A stretch of 64,000 nt of DNA from Phycomyces nitens (Eukaryota; Mucoromycota; Mucoromycetes; Mucorales; Phycomycetaceae), in contig JAHRBC010000005.1 in assembly GCA_022702545.1 (NCBI GenBank), positions 1,860,001 through 1,924,000 on the forward strand, written 5' to 3'. Positions 23,618 through 34,820 of this stretch are shown here, piece by piece. Made by a program: the position numbers and the translations under genes. The notes beneath the pieces were generated by a model. It did no database searches and had not been told where the DNA came from. It worked only from the letters and a program-made list of their open reading frames with translations. Each line of letters opens with the position of its first letter. Within the stretch, counting starts at the first letter, position 1.

Positions 23618-24215
23618 TACCTTGACTAGGAGTCTGTGTCTATGGTTTGGATTCCACCCTTTGGAATCGGCTTGGCAGTGGGTTAATACCCTTCCATGAT
23701 CTCAGTCTTCTATAATAGTATTGATGGTAAGTATTCAAGCTTTGCTAGAGTGAGCGGTTTAAAGCTACCTTGACCGTGGGTCTCTGCCTATGGTTTGGAT
23801 TTCACCTTTTGGAACCGGTTTGACAGTGGGTCTATACCCTTCCTTGATTCCAGTCATCTGTAATCATTTTGACAGTGAGTATTCATGATTTTTCAGATCC
23901 ATCGTTTTAACTTTACCTTGACTGTGGGACTCTGACCATGGTTTGGATTCCACTTTTTGGAATCTTCTTGACGGCAGGTCTTTTTCCTTGCTTGATCAGT
24001 CTTCTGTAATCGTAATGAAAATTAGTATTCATTATTGGTTAGAGCCATCGTTTAACATTACCTTGACTGTGGGACTATGTCCATGGTCTGAATTCCATCC
24101 TTTGGAATCGGATTTGGAGTGGGTCTATACCCTTGCTTGCTTTCAGTTATCTATAATAATTTTGACAATGAGTATTTATAATTGGTTAGAGTCAGCGTTT
24201 TTAAGTTACCTTGAC
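23618..24215. repeat. ~148-bp tandem satellite, four units
   Basis: TACCTTGAC starts recur at 23618, 23766, 23914, 24059 and 24207, spacing 148, 148, 145 and 148 bp. Each unit then shows GTGGG, a TGGTTTGGATTCCA-like phrase, TTTGGAA, GGTCTATACCCTT and a closing TGAGTATTCAT. Units have diverged by perhaps 20%. The unit is almost exactly one nucleosome core length. Confidence 0.85.
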
Positions 24216-27066
24216 TGAGAATATTTATCATGGGTTGAGATTGGCTTGCATTTCGGGGATCTCTTGTTGATCCCTGTTCATACACCGGCTGAGGTATGAA
24301 CATATTATATTCTTTGTTTTGTTGCCATGAATGATAGGATTTGACAGCCGGCTTTTTTTCTTGATGCAAACGGGACAGACGGTACACAGGGCAATACAAT
24401 CCACATAGCCACCACCTCCACCAGCAGGACCAGCAAGACTACCAGCAAAGGGAAAAGGGAACCGCCAACAGAAGCCATGTGCCACTCGAGCGATGTGTCA
24501 ACCACAATGGACTAGACAATCAACAGCAGACGGATGACCAGACTTGGTTGACCCAAGGCCCTATACAGGCACAAAGGCACTGTAAGTCTTTGGGCGAGAG
24601 AAGTACGACTAGCATACTCAACGGCCTGCCGTTAGCAAGAACCATTCTTCACTCTCACTGGTATCCTCCAGATGGTGTCCTCTTGTAGTACATAGGCCGG
24701 GATAAGGAAACTAAAAAACCATTTATATAGTTAGTATCCAAAATGTCATAAAATACAGTATAATGGAACAAATACTTATCTTAAGGGCTCTCCTTGATGC
24801 TGTCACAATCATACGGATTTGAGGACAATACCATCTGGTGCCGTCTCGCTGCTTGGGTTTACACTGTTCTGTTGGGAGCTCCCTCATAGATTGCTGGTAG
24901 CCTATAAAGTCCTGCCAGTGTTAGTGGTGTTTGTACGGTTTGCATTACCCCTGATAGTCTTGATGTCCCGTATTGGATTTCTTGCTGAATCAGATGCTTC
25001 GTACTTGGCTTCGATTCTTGTTGAGGTCCAGGTATGCCTTTGCCACAGCCCAGCGAGATGGCGAGACTCTGGGCTGCTTTTTTCATTTCCATTTCTGTGA
25101 TCTTGTGGTTGTTTCTTCTTGGTATTTTTGCTGGCTAGCATTGGTTCTTGATGTCGTATCACGATTGGTTTTGTTCTTGGTCTTGAGATTTTCGACTTGA
25201 CTGCGGCCTGGAAATTCTGAAAAATGACAAAGGCATACCTGGACAGACTGGCAATGGAGTGGCAGCTCTACGTAATTCGAATACTTTGTTCTGGCATTTG
25301 GCTTTTGGCTTTTGGCTTTTGGCTTTTTTCTGTTTGCTGTTTGCTGTTTGCTGTTTGCTTTTGGATTTTGGCTTTTTGCTGTTGGCTTTTGGATTTTGGC
25401 TATTGCTTTTTGCTGTTTGCTTGCGTCTTTGGCTTGTACTGTTGAATTGTACCATGACTTGTATTGTTGACTGGATTTATACCTGCTACTGCCATCTCCA
25501 TTGCCAGAATCGTGTGGGACTTGACGATGGTCGTAAGGGTGACCATTTGGGACTTGCCTTGATTCAGTCTTTTGGTAGACTGGCCCAATCCGAGTAGGAT
25601 GTAGACGGCCCCGAGAGACGGAATTGTTCTTGAGTTATTCCATCCTGTTGTGTGAATTGGCTGCTCGGCTTTGTCTTGATGCTTGAATCCGGGAATTTGG
25701 AATGTTCTCTCGGGGCCACAAAAGTTGGAATTGCTTCTCCTAGGCAGCTACAAGTACACACACATTTCCTGGTCAGGGAAACTCTTCTGGTGTGTGTACT
25801 TTTGTAGCCGCCATATGCAATCTGCTCTTGCTGACAATCTCGAGTGTATTCTGCTTGATATAGAATACTTTGATTGTCAATGACTTGCGCTTTCACTTTC
25901 GATACGTCGTACATATTGTTAAATTTGTACTAGTACTTGCTTCCTTCCAGGGACAGCCTACTCATGTATAGCCTAATCACAGTCTAAAGTTTTTGCCATC
26001 TCAAGCGACTGTGTGTTGCCCAGGCATGCAATTGTGCATTTCTTGTGCCCAGACAACTATTCTGCTACACACTTTTGGCTGTTTTGGCCATATAGTCTGT
26101 TGGCAAAAGGTCTATGTTTCTTGACATGTGCTTCAGACCTTTCGCCAAACACCTTCAGGAACTGTTGATCCCATGTGCAGACTATATTTTTGAATCGATT
26201 TGGATTCAATAGAGTCTATCCACAGACTCGAAAAGGTCCGCACTAGGAAAAACAAAGCTAACCAAAGGCTAAAAATAGCCAACCAGGAAAGCAAATCCGT
26301 CCAGATCAGACGTCCATGACCAGCGGATGCCAGTAAACCAGCATCCATGCTCCTTGATTAAACCACCAGTACAAACTGCCAAGACCTAAATCCAATCCGA
26401 CCAATCACTCAGCCAGACCAAACACAGGACCTCAACAGCCCGGACTCCAAAGGCCCAAGAAAACCAAACGGACGGCCCAGAATGTCCAAACCAATAGAAC
26501 CAAAGGCCCAGAAAGCCCAAACCATGGAACCAAATGGCTCGTACCAATGATAAAACCGTAGACCCGCAATCCTGACCAAGATTCGGGAGGGGGAGAGACT
26601 CGACAAAGGACCCACGGACAAGAGCACCTACAAACAACCATGGTTAGTAAACAGTTGATCATGTAATTCAATATATATATATATATATAAACAATCCTTA
26701 CCTTTGCGAGAATCTAAACATCGCTACCACAACTTTCGGATATATTAAGATAGTACATTAGGTGAGCGTGAGGGACCACAACTCAAACCAGCACCTCATA
26801 ATACACCGGCGTAGACAACTCCACGTCTACCTTCTCTTTACTATCCAAATTATATCAAGGATTCAGAAACATGCAAAAATGTAGGCACGGTATCCATTTC
26901 CATTGAAACAGATAATCTGGCCAGCTTGAATCATCACTATCCAAGATAAGGACTCGGTCCCAAACAAGCAGGCGGAACATGGTGTCAATCTCAGAGAGAC
27001 AGATAAACCAGACCTTTGAATCTGCAAGCAATTGGGACCGAACGTAAAGAGGGTTCCTCCAGTGCA
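24216..27066. other. Region without a supported gene; includes 7-bp repeats
   Basis: No protein is recognised here. Heptamer arrays (GGCTTTT)n and (TTTGCTG)n occupy about 25288-25430. Open frames that might be real but have no recognised relative are 25564-25914 (-, 116 codons), 24228-24485 (-, with GGGGGYVDCIALCTVCPVC) and 26855-27067 (-, 70 codons), the last starting inside the stop codon of the 699-codon ORF. Pol II style splice signals are scattered but do not assemble into a gene. Confidence 0.4.
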
Positions 27067-29166
27067 TCAGAGCCTTCTCCTGGGAGGATTCGTAAGAAGC
27101 CTCAGCAGGGAACGTCTGGGAGGAACCTGGCTACTCTTTTCCGATTCAGCCTGGTCGGGGACCTTGGCATCCTCGGAAGATTTTGCCAGCCGCGCCTTGT
27201 TGCCAGGACCTGCAACAAGCTTTGATGGGCCTTCTGGAAGAGGGGGCACTCCATACAAGCCAGGGAGTTTAGGAACATTAAATGACCTAAACTCACACTT
27301 CTGAGCCATACCAGAGCCAAAGACAAAGGCAGGAGCAGAAGGCTTATTCAAGCCACTCTTTGAACCTTTTGGTTCACCGGCACCAAAGGTGAACACTGGA
27401 AAAGGAGCTTTGAACTGATGTTCTTTGGTCTCCTTACCCTTTCCCTTGACATCACTAACAGTTTGTTGCGGGACACAAACTGCGCCTTTGTCCGTGATAA
27501 GTTTCTTACCTTTTGGAGAGGAGCACTCCATCGCAGGATTGGGAAACTTATCGTTATCGTCGACCGGAGAAGCTTTGAAGCACGGGCCATCGTCCATGTC
27601 GACTGCATTGGTATCTTGGCAGTTATCAAAGTTTCCTTTGAATCCTGGTACTGCCTCAACCTCGGGATTCATCACCAGCATGCTGTTGAGCAATGCCTCA
27701 GTATCCACGAAACCGGAGTCATCGTTCATATTTGTTGTAATACCAGTTGTGGAGGCACTGGCGTTAACAAGACCACCAAACTCAAGGCCTTTGGTTCCAA
27801 CCGGCTTTATGCTCGAGTTCGCATCCATATCAAGGTCATTTTGTTGACCATCTGAGCTGGCATCAATCAGCTCCATAGGAGCTTCAATCTGGGGCACAAG
27901 GCCCTGAATTGCCTCTTGCCCAAGGACAAAAGGTTTTCCAACCAGCTCGTCATACTGGGGATTTACTCCCGAAGCCACCTCTTCTCCAACATCACCGGCC
28001 TGTTGGACAGTATTGAATGAAACCTCCATTCCAAGATTCTTCATCATAAGATCCTCGTCTGGAACAGACAAATGATCTTCGATGGGCTGAGAACCAAGTT
28101 CAGAAAGTTCACCCATGGCAACATCATTCTCACGAATTGGATGCTCGTTCACATCATCAATTGTCAATGACTCTAGACGAGCCACCAAGAAGGCCATCTC
28201 GTCCTGAGTCTCTTCCAGCTCGGAAACTGGAAGACTTCCAACTGACGACGAACAAAGAAGGGTCTCAGAAGACTCGCCATCAGAAGACTCATCTTCGTCA
28301 AACTCATCCGCCTGATTTCTGTACACACGGCTGTGTACAGTGCCAACTTCATTGAGCACATCGTGTTGCTTATCTTCTTCGGCAATGTTGGGCACCGCCT
28401 CTGAAGAGTCGCAACCAAATCCAGCAGAGGTCCCTTGCTTCCAAGTCGCCTCTGAGAACATTTCCAAATCATCGGCCAAGAAAGACTTCTTGAACCAATA
28501 TTTGTTATCGCGTGTGCTGTTCTCTCCTTCACGCTCAGAAGCTGAGACTTTCGGAATAAGCCAATCATTCTGGCATACCCTTTCAGAGCTCTTTCCTGAA
28601 CGTTTCAGAGAGCCGCAGCGAGAGAACCCGCCCAAAGGAGTGTCGCGACGTACTGGAGTGCACGCCGGTCGCTCGTGCTTGGCACCCACAAACAAGAACA
28701 ACTTGCCCCGGTTGAACTCGCTTGGGAACTGTTCCTGAAGTTCCTCCATAGTGGTCGGGATGCGAGCCCCAACACTTCCGGAATCGATTGCCTGCAAAAA
28801 GAGGCGCTCGAAAGGCTCAAGGCCTGGGATACCTCTGTGGCGCTCGCCCAACGAGACACCTGAGGATTCTCCCTCCAAAAGTGCTCTCTGAGACTCTGAA
28901 GAGCCTCCAGAGACCGACGCAAGGCCGGTGGTCTCCTCATCCTTTGCACCACAGTTCCCTTCAACTGAATCCTGGTCATCGTCAAAGAGCACAGGAGAAT
29001 AGGTCATGCCCATATCGTCTACGGAAAGACGGGCAAGAGCAGAGAGGAGCGTGTCAAGGACACGTGCGAGCGGAGAAGCGTATACAGCTACCAAAAGTAG
29101 TGTACAGAAGAAGGCGATGGCAAGACAAGATGTCTGCGAAGCAATAGTGAGAGCGTTGTAAGTCAT
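27067..29166 (-). CDS. Orphan single-exon protein with membrane anchor and FxFG motifs
   Basis: An intronless ORF of 699 codons in an otherwise intron-rich genome; I do not recognise the family. Residues 12-30 (TSCLAIAFFCTLLLVAVYA) form one hydrophobic segment, a signal anchor or signal peptide. The rest is hydrophilic, acidic and Ser/Glu-rich with probable disorder. Near residues 592 and 614 are FTFGAG and FVFGSG, the FxFG form used by nucleoporins; one membrane anchor plus C-terminal FG motifs recalls POM121, but two motifs are too few for a firm link. The C terminus is basic and Pro/Arg-rich (PPRRSLLRLLTNPPRRRL). Its composition is clearly less AT-rich than the flanking DNA, and the frame has good coding character, so it is probably a real gene. 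A TATAAAA box lies about 75 bp upstream. Confidence 0.7.
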   Translation of the reverse strand: MTYNALTIASQTSCLAIAFFCTLLLVAVYASPLARVLDTLLSALARLSVDDMGMTYSPVLFDDDQDSVEGNCGAKDEETTGLASVSGGSSESQRALLEGESSGVSLGERHRGIPGLEPFERLFLQAIDSGSVGARIPTTMEELQEQFPSEFNRGKLFLFVGAKHERPACTPVRRDTPLGGFSRCGSLKRSGKSSERVCQNDWLIPKVSASEREGENSTRDNKYWFKKSFLADDLEMFSEATWKQGTSAGFGCDSSEAVPNIAEEDKQHDVLNEVGTVHSRVYRNQADEFDEDESSDGESSETLLCSSSVGSLPVSELEETQDEMAFLVARLESLTIDDVNEHPIRENDVAMGELSELGSQPIEDHLSVPDEDLMMKNLGMEVSFNTVQQAGDVGEEVASGVNPQYDELVGKPFVLGQEAIQGLVPQIEAPMELIDASSDGQQNDLDMDANSSIKPVGTKGLEFGGLVNASASTTGITTNMNDDSGFVDTEALLNSMLVMNPEVEAVPGFKGNFDNCQDTNAVDMDDGPCFKASPVDDNDKFPNPAMECSSPKGKKLITDKGAVCVPQQTVSDVKGKGKETKEHQFKAPFPVFTFGAGEPKGSKSGLNKPSAPAFVFGSGMAQKCEFRSFNVPKLPGLYGVPPLPEGPSKLVAGPGNKARLAKSSEDAKVPDQAESEKSSQVPPRRSLLRLLTNPPRRRL

Positions 29167-29240
29167 TTTGGAATGCTTATGAACGATAAAAAAGAGCAGG
29201 GAAAAAAGGGAAAATGGAAAGGTGGGCTCTGAACGCCTCT

Positions 29241-29247
29241 TTTTATA
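29241..29247 (-). promoter_or_regulatory. TATA box of the 699-codon ORF
   Basis: Minus-strand TATAAAA about 75 bp before the ATG at 29166, in the normal position for a fungal TATA box. This supports transcription of the orphan ORF. Confidence 0.5.
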
Positions 29248-31149
29248 AGAAAAGTATTATTTTTTCTCACGGAGACTGTCAAACTGATCGATTAGCAACG
29301 CCCATCAAGAGTGTGAGAACAGATCTGATAGCCATCGCTTTTTACTACTTTTGGTCATTATTGGATGGCATGCTCTCAATACGCATCGTTATTGGTCAGA
29401 ATTCATGCACACACAAGAGTGGGCTGCAGTGAGTAGGAAATATTGGTATTTTGTTAGGGATCAAGCCAAAGTGTTGTTGAAAAACGGTGCTTTTACACAG
29501 GAAAAAAGGTAAAGTAGTATAGAGTTGATCTTGATCGGTGTACCAATAACCTTGGAGAGTACAAGTTCAAGAATGGCGATTTTTTTAAATTTTTGCGTTA
29601 CTCTAAAGTGGTCCGTGCATTTCTTATTCAAGAGTAAAATGAATTTACAGGCACAGAAAGGGACCGGTAGTAACTAAAAAGTAACGCATATCCTAATTTG
29701 AAAGAAGTAAAAGATAAAATATAGAAAAGTATTAAAGAACTTGGCTACGATATAGAATTGAATAAATGATTCACAGTCTAGATTTTTTGACATGAAGGTT
29801 TGATAGTTAATATCAAGATGTGCGATTGCAATAAAAAACGGGTACAAGAAATGTGGGTTAGTCGAGCATAATAATACAATATTTATTGTAGCATGTCCAG
29901 GTACAGGATATAAGTTTTGACCGTGTGGGCAAGCAAGTATACAGTATTCCATAGCTTAAATATCTTTCTTTAGAATAAAGAATACAACACCAAATAGCTA
30001 ATTATTCGAGAGCACAAGTTTATCTAATTACCCCATAGAAAATAACGTTAATAGGTACATATGGCTTACATGTACCTTGACTTTAGTTCTTGTTTTAAAA
30101 TATATTTGAATAAGGTAGTATGATAAATACACTATTTATAAATCATAATTAAAGGTTAATAGGTTCAACTATTAGTTGACAATCTCCCAAAAGCAGTACT
30201 AGGCCAGGAAAAAATCAATAGATAAGAGGGTTCTCTACAAAATGCATTGTTCATTGGATCTTTTATTACCAAGTTCAGTGAGTCGTTATATGATTTTATA
30301 GCTAGGTATTAAAAGCATTCAATTATATTAAAGGTTGAATCAAGATATAAAAAAAGAGAAAGTCAAGACCTTGATGGTTCATCTGGCCAAGAGGAATCCA
30401 TTTTAGCTGGTTTGTTGCACGATCCAGCCTTGTATTTATATGTTTTAATAAAATGGTATGCATTATATATAAATGAAAAGCCAATAGTTTTATATCATTG
30501 TAAGCAATAATTCAGATTGATGCTCTTTAATATGCTTCTTAACATTTCACTAAATATAGATGCATTAGAGTCCTCCGTAAACAATTACTACTGCTATACT
30601 TTCCCTGTAAAATTAACATTATGGGATGAAAAATTGTGAAAACTTCAATCCAATAAGCTTTTCTTATTATTGGTACCTATAGTAATATTGATATTGTGTT
30701 ATTAGACGTATATTAAGTTGCAGGTTTTGGAAGCTAGATATCAACTGTATAGCAAATATTTTTTAAAGGATAATAAATATTGATACTACACTCAAATAAA
30801 GAAGATAATTGGACCGAATTTTATTTTCTAATATTCTTCAAGTATTTTTCATGCCTTTTTTTTTTGGTAATTGTCTTGATAAAATATAGTAAAAATAAAG
30901 TTAACCTTTTTGAAAATATAGTTTTATATGCCTTTAATACAAAAATCAAAGAAGAACTTATAGTATCGGCATGTTTCCCTTTTTTTCTATGGCAATTGCT
31001 TCTTGGACTTGATTTGAGATACTAGTTACCAAAGTTTCCAAAACTTGAAGAGGTATATCTAACTATAATTAGACAATTGTCCTCTGGGTAAGGTATCCAT
31101 AGGATCACTAAACTATAAAATTCGACTATCCCCACCTCTACCTCTCCTC

Positions 31150-31494
31150 TCTTCTGCTTATTGGAGTCGATTTTGGTCTCTGGCCATCAGACATTATTTG
31201 TGTACTAGGTGGAAGTTTATATGGAAGCGAATTTATAACCGACTGGATCTTCATACCATTACGCCTTATACTGTGTCACAAAAGACCAAGACCACTCTTC
31301 TTTTGTCCTACAAAGCGCTGAGTGTAGAACATGGTCCTTTTTCGTTTGTTCCAGAGCTAGACTCTAGACGATGTTTAGTAGTTGCTGACATTGTGTCAAA
31401 TACCTTGCGCCTCTCTCGTTTGCAATGCGCAAATTTTACTGGTGGATATAACAGCCGAGGTTATATGAAATACCTATTGACGTTTTATGCTTGA
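31150..31494 (+). pseudogene. Possible non-LTR retrotransposon C-terminal relic
   Basis: The plus-strand frame reads SRFWSLAIRHYLCTRWKFIW then KRIYNRLDLHTITPYT, which resembles the region after the reverse transcriptase in fungal LINE elements (FW.L.I....RT.....L...LP). The GC content is locally higher than around it. Similarity fades after 31290 and no reverse transcriptase domain is nearby, so this is tentative. Confidence 0.25.
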
Positions 31495-31719
31495 CAATTA
31501 ACCTTTTATTCCTGGCTTATTGGCTATGAAGTCTTCCAAAGCTATAGACACACAGCAAGCTATACCATCTCAAAGCGTTTTATTTTTCTTCTTTCTCATT
31601 TTATCATTATCATTTGTTTTATCTTTTATCTTTTGTAAAGTCCATTCTAATGGCAACGTAAAAGCCGGAAGCTCTGTATGACGTTCAATCGATTAAATAC
31701 TTTGATTTCTGACCATGTT

Positions 31720-32015
31720 CTTTGAATTGACCCCTCAAGCTCATTCATATTGGTTATTTTTCTTAATTTTTGACAATTTTATGCGCAAAACTACCCCAAA
31801 GATGTCCAATAGGATTGAATCTGGGCTTTCTACGAGCCAAAACTCAAAACTTATGACAAGACGCTCTTTTTCTTGTACTGTGTGGCAAAACCACAAGTGT
31901 TGAACAAGGCGCCATCTTTATGAAGCAGGAAAAACGTTTATGACACTGCCAACAATACTCTTTGAAATATCAAGGGATTTCGAAACTTCAAAAGGTAGAT
32001 TCTCTTTCACATTGA
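31720..32015 (-). pseudogene. Tc1/mariner relic, minus strand
   Basis: Reading the minus strand gives an HTH-like FEVSKSLDISKSIVGSVIN and, after frame changes, RFNPIGHLWGSF, which matches the DLNPIEHLWG block around the third catalytic residue. The segment between is deleted or scrambled. Confidence 0.45.
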
Positions 32016-33214
32016 CCTATGATTCGTCCCTTCATAAATAAATTCACCTCCTGTATTTTTGTTTTTTTTTGTATATTCTATTGAGGACTCTTTCCAGATG
32101 GTGTATAATAATATAAAAAAGAATTCAATTACTCAAATTGTAGTCGGATTATATCTCTATAGCTCTATGTGTAGTGTACAAGGAGACTATCCACAATGGA
32201 GTTGTGGATATTTGTAAGAACAATTATATAAATTATTCTTGTACATGAAAAAGTATTGATTGAATAGAATCCAATGCCTTTGCAAATATCCAGGTAATCA
32301 ATCATTCAACTATATTGATTCTTTCTTCTTAAATCCTTTACAAAATAAATAAAGCAGATTGTCTCTCATGTTCAATTAAAAATTATGGCAAAAGTAATTA
32401 ATTTTACAAACTTTTTGGATCTAATTGCTATTAAATTAATGTACAATAATAAAGTATTAAGGAAAAATACATGTTAGATCAATTGAACAAGAAAGGTACG
32501 GGTATACTGTGACTGTATAGAACAGTAATTTCGATCTTTCAACTTTGGTCCTTGTATTCTCTTGTTGTACCTGTGGAGTACAGGCCTCCTTCCGATCTCC
32601 CAAAATTGTTAAATCTATAATATTATCGTTCTTAAAAATGTATCAAAATATTTTATTTGCTTAACCAAGGTGGCAAATAACTAGTCTCGTGTATCTGCAT
32701 TTATATCTTATCATTTTTATTCCACATTTTACTAGTATAAACATCCCTAAAAGATCTATCAATAAAACACATTTACAGTCTACTCTATTTTTGTTTAATA
32801 TACTTCAAGGAAGATTCTACTATACTCTTTGGCACTGATCGCACTAAGATTGAGAATATGGAACTATATTATGAATCACTAGTTGTCGTCTGGGTCAACT
32901 CGCTCAACAACCAAACATCGTATGTCACAATAGCTCTCACAGAAAGATACTTCTTGTCTTTACAATACTTGGTTCTGACACTATAAGAAAAATAAATGGG
33001 TTTTCGAAATTGAAACTATTATTTTGGTCTATAATTGTAAATAAGTAAAGAGAGTTTGGTATTGAAACCAAAAACAATTTATTTATTTTTTAAATTAGCA
33101 TTGACAATACTATATCTAAAGAACAGAATATGTGTAATATCCGTAGATATAGGTTATACGAGAAAGACAGATTTTAATAGACCTCTCATCAATACTCCTT
33201 GCAATTTCTCGTAA

Positions 33215-33350
33215 TGGATGGCACTGTATTGTATAGAGTACCGTGTGCTATACTCTATCTCTCACAAATTATCGGCACACCCTTTTTCATTAAAAACATT
33301 AACAATCATTTGTTTGACTTCAACTGAGACTTTATTTTGGTCAGTAATAG
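33215..33350 (-). pseudogene. Tc1/mariner HTH relic
   Basis: Minus-strand words VPIICER and GTLYNTV, with an upstream VEVKQMIVN, align with the HTH of relic B (VTTICERYNVARRTVYNT) at 20.7 kb. Only the HTH part is present. Confidence 0.4.
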
Positions 33351-33718
33351 TATTAAAAGTATTTTTTAAATACATGTTTCATATTTAATTGAAGATAAAA
33401 TCAGTAGAACTGATAACAGATCTAGATGTTAGTACTTTATTCTAAGAAAAAACAGGATTTCAGAGCTGTGTCCTCCCAGAACCTGTGCAGCTGTAATTAT
33501 TGAAAAATATCCAGTCATTTTAGATATTAATCATCGTAATGGCTGTAGTAATAGTTAATTAGGTACTTCTTGATAGGTAATATTGAATCAAACATCTTAC
33601 TTTTGCCTCAGATACGGACTTTCTAGATAATATCTTGCATCGATCTATAACAGATTTAATTATCTAAAGTTGCGTACAACTTTATTGGATATTTAAACTA
33701 TGTCAAATACAATAGCAA

Positions 33719-34672
33719 TATTAATATTGCTGAATTATTATCAATTGTAAAAGTGAAGCCAATAAATAAATATGTGGTTGATAAATGGTTTTTTATTAAA
33801 TAATTTATTTTTGAAAGAATGTACAACATTTTTGTCAGATTCTTAGTTCACCGTTTGCCTAACAAAAAGCAAACGGATCCATCTCCCTCAGGACGAAGAC
33901 CTGATCTGACATCGAAGGAGAAAAAAAAAGATGGCTACACTCTGGCCGAATCACTTCGGCACAAATAGAGTCTGTACATTAAAAGAGAGTATGGGAACCA
34001 GAATGATCTTTAGGCAGCGCTGCACGTCAGCATACACCGTATAACCAAGTCTGAATTCCTAGAGTATCGGGTTCACAGCCCGCATCGCGCATACTGCAGC
34101 CATCCGCTCTAGACACTTGCGCAATAAATTGCCAGTGCTACAACACCAAAGGTTGTAGACACAGTACAAGAGAAAGTCGTGCCTTCCTCCTGTAGGTCCA
34201 GAAAAGAAACGTCCCTGCCCAGGAACTAAACGCCCAGGCAGACCTAAAAAGCAGAGTGATTAAAAAGGTATACAATATTCATGGTACATTATCTAGGTAT
34301 TTTACTCCCCTTTTTTTAATTTCCGTGTCTACACCGTGAGCCATAGTTTCTTCTCATCGATAGCCTTGTGGGTGTCTGAGGTTGGCAAGTACATTTTCTT
34401 TGTCCTTTTTTTTCAACGGCCTTGTGGAATCTAGAAGAACAAGTGGGTTAGGAGTTTTATTCTACGCATTTATTTCTCAAGAGTATATAGTATTGCCGTT
34501 TGGAGACACCAAGCTGGCATACATTATAGCTTGGAAAGCAGGAAAGAAATAATAGAAAATGACTTACCAGAGGAATGTTTCTTAGGAAATTGTACTTACA
34601 TGAAAGAGAGGGATACAGTTTGGTAAGAGGGTATGGGCCATTTAAATAATTAATTTTGTTGGAATGTGAAAA
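33719..34672. repeat. 0.95-kb dispersed direct repeat, copy 2
   Basis: Second copy of the repeat at 17028-17980, same orientation. The minus-strand intron signals are all kept (donor at 34567, CTAAC branch point, acceptor ending 34431; 137 nt, as in copy 1). The second acceptor near the GTCTGCC exon reads TAG here and CAG in copy 1, so function is preserved. Hairpins are kept; the stem GCCGAA/TTCGGC (minus strand) is fully paired here but has one G-U wobble in copy 1. Weaker similarity to the copy 1 flank continues to about 34820. Confidence 0.85.
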
Positions 34673-34820
34673 ACTGAACGATGCATAGAATTTTTGAGGT
34701 GACGTCTATACATGTATATTATACATTGGATCCTTGACTAGCCTGTACTGAAAAGAATATTATATAGCACAATATCTGTAAGACAAAATCAAGGAATAGT
34801 CTCTGATATAGAACTTCTGG

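Larger units (their letters stand above)
29248..33718. other. AT-rich repeat-relic DNA
   Basis: Strongly AT-rich sequence with no intact gene. Fragments of decayed transposons are listed separately at 31.1, 31.7 and 33.2 kb; the remainder shows nothing recognisable. Confidence 0.5.

Noticed and set aside
24819..25200. Membrane-protein-like ORFs on the plus strand
   Set aside because: Hydrophobic translation arises from T-rich sequence; frames overlap in all directions, with no consistent splice structure or relative.
21631..25430. CRISPR-like array
   Set aside because: The repeats are contiguous tandem units without unique spacers, in a eukaryotic genome.
17028..34672. LTRs of one 17-kb retroelement
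   Set aside because: The two direct copies lack TG..CA ends, a primer-binding site and target-site duplication, and no gag or pol lies between them.
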